Shown here in pieces: positions 1 to 4,952 of a stretch of 7,303 nucleotides of DNA (positions are counted from its first letter, which is position 1; each line of letters begins with the position of its first letter). The stretch comes from Bdellovibrionales bacterium (lineage in GTDB: Bacteria > Bdellovibrionota > Bdellovibrionia > Bdellovibrionales > UBA1609), in assembly GCA_020435185.1 (NCBI GenBank), contig JAGRAA010000233.1:1-7303 (forward strand), read 5' to 3'. A model generated the notes under the pieces. The model saw nothing but the letters and a program-made list of their open reading frames with translations. It was not told the DNA's origin and did not search any database. Position numbers and translations under genes: made by a program.

Positions 1-46
1 GGAGAGACTGTGACGATGAACTATGGGTGAGGATAGAAAAACCAAT

Positions 47-1039
47 TCATCTCCCTAAAACTCTACAAAGATCAATAAGTTCTTTTTTAACGGGTTTGAG
101 TTTGCCGATAGAGTCTGAGAATTTTACGTTGATCATTTGGTCATTTTGAATACCAACGAAGCTATCACATTTACCATTGAGTAATGCTGAGATAGCAGCC
201 GCTCCCATTCGACTTGCTAATTTTCTATCAAAAGCGCTGGGAGCTCCTCCTCTTTGGACATGTCCTAGAACACAAACCTTTGCATCGAAGCCGGATTTTT
301 TTCGTATGGCCTCTGCGAGATCATAGGCTCTTCCTGGTTTTTGACCCTCTGCTGTGATGAGAATGCTACTTCGTTTTTGTCGTTCTATTCCTTTTTTAAT
401 TTGAGAGATAGTAAGGTCTAAATTAGTCGGATTTTCTGGAATTAAAATATCTTCAGCTCCTCCAGCGAGTCCTACTTCGGTGGCTATGAATCCAGAATTT
501 CTACCCATCACCTCTACAATAAATAATCGATCGTGGCTAGTGGCGGTGTCTCTAATTTTATCGATAGACTGCATAGCTGTATTGACTGCTGTATCAAAGC
601 CAATGGTGTACTCTGTTCCGAAGATATCATTATCAATCGTTGCGGGAATTCCAATGACGGGAACTTTGTGTTCGTTATAAAGAGCCTGAGCTCCGGTAAA
701 AGAGCCATCACCACCGATGCACACCAAGGCATCGACTTGAATGTTTTTTAAATTTAAAGCGGCTTGTGATCTGTATTCTGGCTTTAAGAACTCCATACAT
801 CGACCTGTCTTTAAAAAGGTTCCTCCTCTTTGGATGATATTAGCCACAGATCCAGCATCTAAGTGTTGCCAATTTTTTTCGAGTAGACCAGAAAAGCCTG
901 ATTTTATCCCAAGGACTTCAATATTAGAGTAAAGGGCTGATCTTACCACCGACCTTAAGGCAGCATTCATGCCAGGGGCATCTCCTCCCGAAGTAAGTAC
1001 AGCGATTTTTTTTAAAGAATGAGAATCAAAAGAAGTCAT
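47..1039 (-). CDS. pfkA: ATP-dependent 6-phosphofructokinase
   Basis: Cytoplasmic glycolytic enzyme that phosphorylates fructose 6-phosphate to fructose 1,6-bisphosphate. From the ATG at 1039 the product is 330 aa, close to the roughly 320 aa of E. coli PfkA. Visible motifs: GGDAPGMN (18-25), RGGT (71-74), nucleotide-binding GGDGS (109-113), catalytic TIDND (134-138; D136 matches E. coli D127), EVMGR (176-180) and GHVQRGG (259-265). GGDGS rather than GGDDT indicates ATP as phosphoryl donor. Oddities: the usual PGTIDND reads PATIDND, and by ungapped alignment the E. coli effector-site Arg54 is Asn56 here. An in-frame TTG at 1057 would add six residues (MINLFF). I prefer the ATG because the extension has no family similarity, but neither start has a visible Shine-Dalgarno site. 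The gene lies just behind the HU terminator with little room for its own promoter. Confidence 0.96.
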   Translation of the reverse strand: MTSFDSHSLKKIAVLTSGGDAPGMNAALRSVVRSALYSNIEVLGIKSGFSGLLEKNWQHLDAGSVANIIQRGGTFLKTGRCMEFLKPEYRSQAALNLKNIQVDALVCIGGDGSFTGAQALYNEHKVPVIGIPATIDNDIFGTEYTIGFDTAVNTAMQSIDKIRDTATSHDRLFIVEVMGRNSGFIATEVGLAGGAEDILIPENPTNLDLTISQIKKGIERQKRSSILITAEGQKPGRAYDLAEAIRKKSGFDAKVCVLGHVQRGGAPSAFDRKLASRMGAAAISALLNGKCDSFVGIQNDQMINVKFSDSIGKLKPVKKELIDLCRVLGR

Positions 1040-1076
1040 GAAGAAAAGGTTAATCAATTCATGAAGAAAAAGAAAT

Positions 1077-1108
1077 AAAAAAGGACCAGAAAAATCTGAT
1101 CCTTTTTT
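1077..1108 (-). terminator. Intrinsic terminator of the HU gene
   Basis: On the minus strand GGATCAGA and TCTGGTCC pair across a TTTT loop (arms 1095-1102 and 1083-1090, one G-U wobble). Six flanking A/T pairs follow and the 3' arm runs into TTTTTTATTT. This is a textbook Rho-independent terminator 27 bases after the HU stop codon. Read on the plus strand the wobble becomes a C-A mismatch, so the minus orientation is favoured. It stands between HU and pfkA, so pfkA needs read-through or a promoter embedded here. Confidence 0.85.
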
Positions 1109-1135
1109 ATTTTCTACCTTAAATAAATTCTTAAA

Positions 1136-1408
1136 TTATTTAAGAAGAGCTTTAAAATCTGCTCCAGGACGGAATTTTGGATACCATGCAGCTGGAATTT
1201 TAATAGCTTTACCAGTTTGAGGATTTCTTCCTGTTCTAGCTTTTCTTTTGTGTTTAGCAAAAGTACCGAAACCTACTAATTTAACTTCGTCGCCTTTTTT
1301 AACTGATTTTTTAATAGTTGAAAGAGTTGCATCAAGCATTCTTTCAGTTTGAGCTTTTGTCATCTCAGTTTCAGCAGCGATTTTTTCGATAAGTTGTGCC
1401 TTATTCAT
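1136..1408 (-). CDS. hup: HU family nucleoid DNA-binding protein
   Basis: Small basic histone-like protein of 90 aa, the normal HU length. It dimerises and bends DNA in the nucleoid. Residues 1-45 form the helical dimerisation region (MNKAQLIEKIA start). GFGTF (46-50) opens the beta-sheet body, and the DNA-binding arm carries RKARTGRNPQTGK (55-67) with the intercalating-type proline P63. After the arm, IPAAWYPKFRPG (71-82) has an unusual Trp-Tyr pair (75-76) where many HU proteins have Lys-Val. The ATG at 1408 follows a clear Shine-Dalgarno AAGGGG (1415-1420) with a 6-base spacer. It is probably monocistronic, with a promoter candidate at 1521-1549 and a terminator at 1077-1108. Sequence alone does not separate HU-alpha/beta from an IHF-like paralogue, but the arm is HU-like. 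The gene symbol is generic. Confidence 0.95.
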   Translation of the reverse strand: MNKAQLIEKIAAETEMTKAQTERMLDATLSTIKKSVKKGDEVKLVGFGTFAKHKRKARTGRNPQTGKAIKIPAAWYPKFRPGADFKALLK

Positions 1409-1450
1409 GTTGTTCCCCTTTTGGTTAGTTAGGATTGTTATTATTTAAAC

Positions 1451-1501
1451 GCTTACAACTAGCTCTTTTACAAATCCCTTTAAAAAGGGCCACTGGTAAG
1501 C
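1451..1501 (-). other. Potential stem-loop in HU 5' leader
   Basis: Outer arms GCTTAC (1451-1456) and GTAAGC (1496-1501) are complementary and enclose an inner hairpin CCCTTT (1476-1481) / AAAGGG (1484-1489). If transcription starts near 1514, this lies within the roughly 105-base HU leader, ahead of the ribosome binding site. It could affect mRNA stability or translation. It is not followed by a U-tract, so it is not a terminator. Any RNA function is inference. Confidence 0.3.
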
Positions 1502-1520
1502 ATTCAAAGTCGATGTATAA

Positions 1521-1549
1521 ATTGAATCTTTAGTTTGAGTTCAGGTCAA
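1521..1549 (-). promoter_or_regulatory. Candidate sigma70-type promoter for HU
   Basis: On the minus strand TTGACC (1544-1549) matches five of six positions of the -35 consensus. After exactly 17 bases comes TTCAAT (1521-1526), four of six for the -10 box. Predicted start near 1514, giving a leader of about 105 bases. The -10 box is only moderate. AT-rich sequence nearer the gene (around 1435-1450) could hold a second promoter. Confidence 0.45.
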
Positions 1550-1550
1550 C

Positions 1551-1573
1551 ACTAATTTATTGAATCAATTAGT
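1551..1573. promoter_or_regulatory. 23-bp palindrome abutting HU -35 box
   Basis: ACTAATTTATT (1551-1561) and AATCAATTAGT (1563-1573) are complementary at 10 of 11 positions around a single central base. The element ends one base from the proposed -35 hexamer. Its symmetry and position suit a dimeric regulator's operator; the AT content would also suit an UP-like element. It lies 39 bases beyond the yacG stop codon but has no U-tract on the minus strand, so it makes a poor terminator. Confidence 0.4.
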
Positions 1574-1611
1574 AAATGGCGCATAGCTGCAAGCATTCTG
1601 GAGACTATGGT

Positions 1612-1824
1612 TTAATGGAGATATTGCTCGAGATCAGCATTGTTGCCCGATTCTTCATCAAACTCACTGAGGTCAGTTAAGGGATTGTGAATTATATATC
1701 CTTCATCAGCCCATTGGCCCAAGTCAATAATCTGGCATCTTTGAGAACAAAAAGGCCTAAAGGGATTTTTAGGATCATATTCGATTTGCTTTTTACACTG
1801 AGGGCAGTTCACTTTTTTACTCAT
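1612..1824 (-). CDS. yacG: YacG-family zinc protein (DNA gyrase inhibitor)
   Basis: A 70-aa protein; E. coli YacG is 65 aa. It carries the family's four zinc ligands CPQC (7-10) and CSQRC (26-30), with NPFRPFCSQRCQIIDLGQWA (20-39) closely matching the YacG core and DE at 40-41. E. coli YacG binds GyrB and inhibits gyrase supercoiling; that role is transferred from the family. The C-terminal third (44-70) is acidic and low in predicted structure. The ATG at 1824 is forced, since an in-frame TGA lies at 1831-1833. The Shine-Dalgarno GAGGG (1828-1832) is only three bases from the start, which is short. It follows the 202-aa lipoprotein gene after 29 bp and is probably co-transcribed with it. In many proteobacteria yacG sits by coaE; here it does not. 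Confidence 0.92.
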   Translation of the reverse strand: MSKKVNCPQCKKQIEYDPKNPFRPFCSQRCQIIDLGQWADEGYIIHNPLTDLSEFDEESGNNADLEQYLH

Positions 1825-1853
1825 AGGCCCTCAGCTTAATCGCAAAAGATCTT

Positions 1854-2462
1854 TTAGTAAAGACAGTTTGAATAATTGCAATTGTAAACGGTTCCACTGG
1901 CCACTTCGTTTCCTCTAAATTTGATATCCACTTGCATACTGCTTTCGACAAAATTAGAGCTTCTTATATAAATGGCAATAGCACCGTATTCAAAGACTAC
2001 GCTTTCACCGGCGGCTCCCACCACATAGTTTTTAGATACGTTTAAAAGAGGGAGTGCGACATTTCCTACTGTCCACCAGTTACTATCTGACATGGGTCGC
2101 ATAAATACGGTACCAAAAGCTGTAGGTTCCAGAACATTGGCTGTGAAATATATCATTAAACGGTTGTCCATTCCTGAGCAATCAATACCTGGTGTGCAGT
2201 TGCCGTTATAAAATAATAAGTCTCGGTATTTGTCTTTGTTGGTGACTCGGATATCGCCAGCGGTCCATTTGTAGTTGGCTTGTGGGACCGTTTGGTTTGC
2301 AAAGCTGGTCATACAATCAGTATAGGCTTGGCCGGTGTATTGCCGACAGACATCTGCTCCTGGGGTATAAACAGGAGAGCCATTATTGTTTTCGTTTTTA
2401 TCGCATCCTAAAAATAGGCTGCTGATCAGCGAAAGTAGGAATATGGCTATTATAGATTTCAT
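1854..2462 (-). CDS. Lipoprotein of unknown function, three Cys pairs
   Basis: A 202-aa lipoprotein I do not recognise. The signal peptide MKSIIAIFLL... ends in lipobox LFLGC with lipidated C20. The mature protein begins DKNENNNG, a flexible tether. Asp at +2 is an inner-membrane retention signal in E. coli, but whether it holds here is unknown. The mature chain has six further cysteines in close pairs (39/50, 89/95, 195/200), suggesting three disulfides and a periplasmic or surface location. Alternating hydrophobic stretches (about 100-185) suggest an all-beta fold. The frame is open to a start at 2534, but the ATG at 2462 is right: it has AAGGAG six bases upstream and begins the signal peptide directly. 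It diverges from the 694-aa lipoprotein gene and probably shares a transcript with yacG. Confidence 0.85.
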   Translation of the reverse strand: MKSIIAIFLLSLISSLFLGCDKNENNNGSPVYTPGADVCRQYTGQAYTDCMTSFANQTVPQANYKWTAGDIRVTNKDKYRDLLFYNGNCTPGIDCSGMDNRLMIYFTANVLEPTAFGTVFMRPMSDSNWWTVGNVALPLLNVSKNYVVGAAGESVVFEYGAIAIYIRSSNFVESSMQVDIKFRGNEVASGTVYNCNYSNCLY

Positions 2463-2468
2463 TTTTGT

Positions 2469-2474
2469 CTCCTT
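2469..2474 (-). promoter_or_regulatory. Ribosome binding site fixing the 202-aa start
   Basis: AAGGAG on the minus strand, six bases before the ATG at 2462. It decides that start over an upstream one at 2534, which would put 24 non-signal residues in front of the lipoprotein signal peptide. Confidence 0.85.
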
Positions 2475-2599
2475 AAAAGATAAAAATTCACATCTATAAA
2501 TATACAAAAGATATGCCATCTCATATTGAAACAAGGAGGGTTAATGGATTGAAAGAACTGTATATTTTCTAGCAATGGCCTTATTTTGTCACTTTAATA

Positions 2600-2612
2600 T
2601 CATGGATCATGA
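2600..2612. promoter_or_regulatory. 13-bp palindrome in divergent spacer
   Basis: TCATG-GAT-CATGA is a perfect 5-bp inverted repeat around three bases, inside the 194-bp spacer between two divergent lipoprotein genes. It could be a regulator site serving either gene. It is short enough to arise by chance, and I found no convincing -35/-10 pair on either strand of this spacer. Confidence 0.2.
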
Positions 2613-2627
2613 CTTTTGGGCTTAAGT

Positions 2628-2657
2628 TAATCTATTGATCTCCCGATAAATAGATTA
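2628..2657 (+). promoter_or_regulatory. Inverted repeat covering the 694-aa gene's start
   Basis: TAATCTATT (2628-2636) and AATAGATTA (2649-2657) are perfectly complementary across a 12-base loop. The second arm occupies the place where a Shine-Dalgarno site should be, and its last base is the A of the start codon. In RNA this could limit ribosome access; in DNA it could be an operator. The pairing is seen directly; the function is inferred. Confidence 0.35.
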
Positions 2658-4741
2658 TGGTACGTTTTCGGTCATTCACTTCAACATTGATTTTTCTATT
2701 ATTGCTTTCGGGCTGTAGCCTGAATGGTTCTATGCAAGCTTCCGGCGATCTATTAACCGACCCCGATCCAGTGATCTCTCAAAAGATAGTACAAATCGAA
2801 ACCAACAGCGCGGGTAGCGGAAGTCTCGTCTCAGATAAAACTCTGTATCCGGGCGATCAAATCACCATTTACGCCATTTTAAGAGATAATGCCTCCAATT
2901 ATTTGGGTAATGTAGCTGTGGATTGGACTTCTTTTGGTTCATTGGGGACACTTAATATTCAATTAGATGGAAAGTCAGCTATATTCACAGCCTCTAATGT
3001 TGGATCTGGTTATATTCAAGCAAAGTATAACGAGTTAACAAGTAAAATGAATCTACAGGTGGTTGCCAATCCCAATCAGGCTCCGTCGGCATCCGATGAT
3101 CAGTTTTCGATTGTAAAAAACTCTTCAGGAGAAGTTATTTCAGTGATGGCAAATGATACGGATCCTGATGGAGATACTCTTCAGATGCAGTCCTTTACTC
3201 AGGGAAGTAATGGAACTGTTACAGATAATATGGATGGAACCTTAACTTATCAGCCGAACTCTGGTTACACGGGCTCCGATAGTTTTCAGTATACTATTCA
3301 AGATCCAGACGGAGAAACGTCAACGGCGACGGTTTCTATAAAAGTACTTACGCCATTCACTTGGACGGGAGCGGGTGCTAATGCCTTATGGAGCACCTCC
3401 GGCAATTGGTGTGGAGCTATAACAAACGGAGTCTGTGATGGCGGAGCAGCACCTGGTGCCTCTGATATTGCTATTTTAGATGGAACTTGTGCGACCAATT
3501 GTTCACCGCAAATTGATTCTGCCATTTCTGTTTCTGGAGTTTTAATAGGGAATGGTTATTCGGGCACGGTTCAACAGATTATTGGAGGGACGCAATCCGA
3601 AGTTATCACTATTGGTAGCGATGGTTGGATTCAAAGTTCTGGTAATTTTTTGGGAGGAGATGCGCTTATTGATATAAATGGACCTCTTCAAGTCTCGGGC
3701 ACAAGTAGTTTTCAATCGACCACTGGTCAGTTGAGTTTAGGTTACGATTCTAATGTGGATGCGACGTTGTTGTTGGTAGAAAACACTTCTAATTTTGCTC
3801 ACAATAATGGAGAAGTAGCTTTTGTCGGTACTCGTCCTTGGCAATGTGGAACGACTAATTATTTGTTGGATGTTCCGACAACATTTGAACTCTATAATTT
3901 GATCTTGCAGGGTAAATACACCGGTTGCGGAGGGGGGAACTCTAATCATTACGTTAAATCAGGGAGTGTAATAAAAGTTTTAGGACAAGCTCAGTATTAT
4001 AGAGGTAGCTATGGTGGAAACTGGGAGTTTTATGGTGATTTTTTGGTTCAAGGGCCAGAAACTGGAAACCAAACCAGTGGTGGTACAGGTACCTTTATAA
4101 TTTCAGGCAACTCAAATCAAAGTGTCATAGGAAATTCTGATGCCTCTTTACCTATGTTCGTTATTAATTCAACAGGTGGTACCGTGACGATGACAGGAAC
4201 TTTACAGTTTGGACATGGGTTTACCTATACAAGTGGAACAGTCGATGCTTCATCGGCTAACTTTTTAGCTAAGGCGTCTAGCAGTCAGAGTTGGACAGTG
4301 GGTCCTTTGGTAGTTAATTCGGTTTCTCAAATAGGTAATGGAAGTCTTATCCCTCTTGATCCAATCACCACAAATGACCTTTCTATAAGTAAAGGCACCA
4401 TATCTGGAGGTCAAATTAATACATTAGGAAATGTTACCGCAAGCCTCGGGACATTAAGCGGAGTTCAGCTTAACTTTAATGGCTCAAGTAATCAGGCTTT
4501 AACACAAGCTTCTGGAACTTTTTCAAGTTGTGAAATTAATGTCAATAGTTCTTCGACGGTGACTCTTGGAAGTGCCATAAGCTTAGGCGGGTCGAACTTA
4601 ACTTTGAATAGTGGATCAATAGTTTCTAATGGATTTGACTTTACAGGGATAGGGACTCTCGGTATGCAAGGAGGCACTTTCACCAAGACCACTGAAAATG
4701 TTTCTTACTCAAGCTGCACAGGATCACCTTGTCCGCCGTAA
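2657..4741 (+). CDS. Large Ig/cadherin-like and beta-solenoid lipoprotein
   Basis: A 694-aa predicted surface lipoprotein. The signal peptide ends in lipobox LLSGC (C20); Ser at +2 suits outer-membrane sorting. Domains in order: a bacterial Ig-like domain (about 43-136; LYPGDQITI and VDWTSFGSLGTL), a cadherin-like/tandem-95 type domain (141-231; APSASDDQ, NDTDPDGDTL, GTLTYQPNSGYTGSDSFQYT), then a Gly/Ser/Thr/Asn-rich region (235-680) opening with WTGAGANALWSTSGNW (236-251), as in passenger-like beta-solenoids. The solenoid repeats a G-x-SNQ motif (484-488 and 609-613) followed by strand-like VTM and VTL runs. Cysteines are often close together (252/260, 278/282, 687/692). The start is fixed by an in-frame TAG at 2651-2653, yet no Shine-Dalgarno is visible. 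Likely adhesion or envelope function; no enzyme motif seen. The VWA lipoprotein gene follows after 211 bp. Confidence 0.85.
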   Translation: MVRFRSFTSTLIFLLLLSGCSLNGSMQASGDLLTDPDPVISQKIVQIETNSAGSGSLVSDKTLYPGDQITIYAILRDNASNYLGNVAVDWTSFGSLGTLNIQLDGKSAIFTASNVGSGYIQAKYNELTSKMNLQVVANPNQAPSASDDQFSIVKNSSGEVISVMANDTDPDGDTLQMQSFTQGSNGTVTDNMDGTLTYQPNSGYTGSDSFQYTIQDPDGETSTATVSIKVLTPFTWTGAGANALWSTSGNWCGAITNGVCDGGAAPGASDIAILDGTCATNCSPQIDSAISVSGVLIGNGYSGTVQQIIGGTQSEVITIGSDGWIQSSGNFLGGDALIDINGPLQVSGTSSFQSTTGQLSLGYDSNVDATLLLVENTSNFAHNNGEVAFVGTRPWQCGTTNYLLDVPTTFELYNLILQGKYTGCGGGNSNHYVKSGSVIKVLGQAQYYRGSYGGNWEFYGDFLVQGPETGNQTSGGTGTFIISGNSNQSVIGNSDASLPMFVINSTGGTVTMTGTLQFGHGFTYTSGTVDASSANFLAKASSSQSWTVGPLVVNSVSQIGNGSLIPLDPITTNDLSISKGTISGGQINTLGNVTASLGTLSGVQLNFNGSSNQALTQASGTFSSCEINVNSSSTVTLGSAISLGGSNLTLNSGSIVSNGFDFTGIGTLGMQGGTFTKTTENVSYSSCTGSPCPP

Positions 4742-4939
4742 GAATGAGGCCTGCTTAAAACCCGCAAAAATCATCAAGATTTTACCTCGACATTTATCCA
4801 GCTTCCAAAGCGAAAATTTAAATCTCCTCTATCTTTGTACCTAAAAACTAGACTCAGATCCCGTCAAAAACCCAACACAAAGATCCGTTTAATACCTTAA
4901 TCCTAAGACGTATTTCTAATGACGAAGTCTAGGTTTAAC

Positions 4940-4945
4940 AAAGGA
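4940..4945 (+). promoter_or_regulatory. Ribosome binding site fixing a GTG start
   Basis: AAAGGA lies seven bases before the GTG at 4953. It supports GTG initiation, which places the signal peptide MKVLIVPLFF... directly at the N-terminus. Confidence 0.75.
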
Positions 4946-4952
4946 TATTCGG

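Noticed and set aside
21..50. Nine-codon frame starting in an ATGA overlap with the pfkA stop (minus strand)
   Set aside because: Far too short, and its purine-rich AGGGAG touches the start codon without a usable spacer; chance overlap is likelier.
1844..1855. Perfect palindrome AAAAGATCTTTT overlapping the 202-aa gene's stop codon
   Set aside because: It has no loop for an RNA hairpin and is A/T-run based; probably chance.
2463..2534. N-terminal extension of the 202-aa lipoprotein to 2534
   Set aside because: It would bury the signal peptide behind 24 residues, while the ATG at 2462 has AAGGAG at ideal spacing.
4767..4783. AAAATC/GATTTT inverted repeat after the 694-aa gene
   Set aside because: Six weak, AT-rich pairs with no following T-tract; not a credible terminator.
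4742..4952. Possible promoter or small gene between the two large lipoprotein genes
   Set aside because: TTTAAT (4888-4893) resembles a -10 box but has no -35 partner at proper spacing, and no frame with a ribosome site fits here apart from the VWA start.
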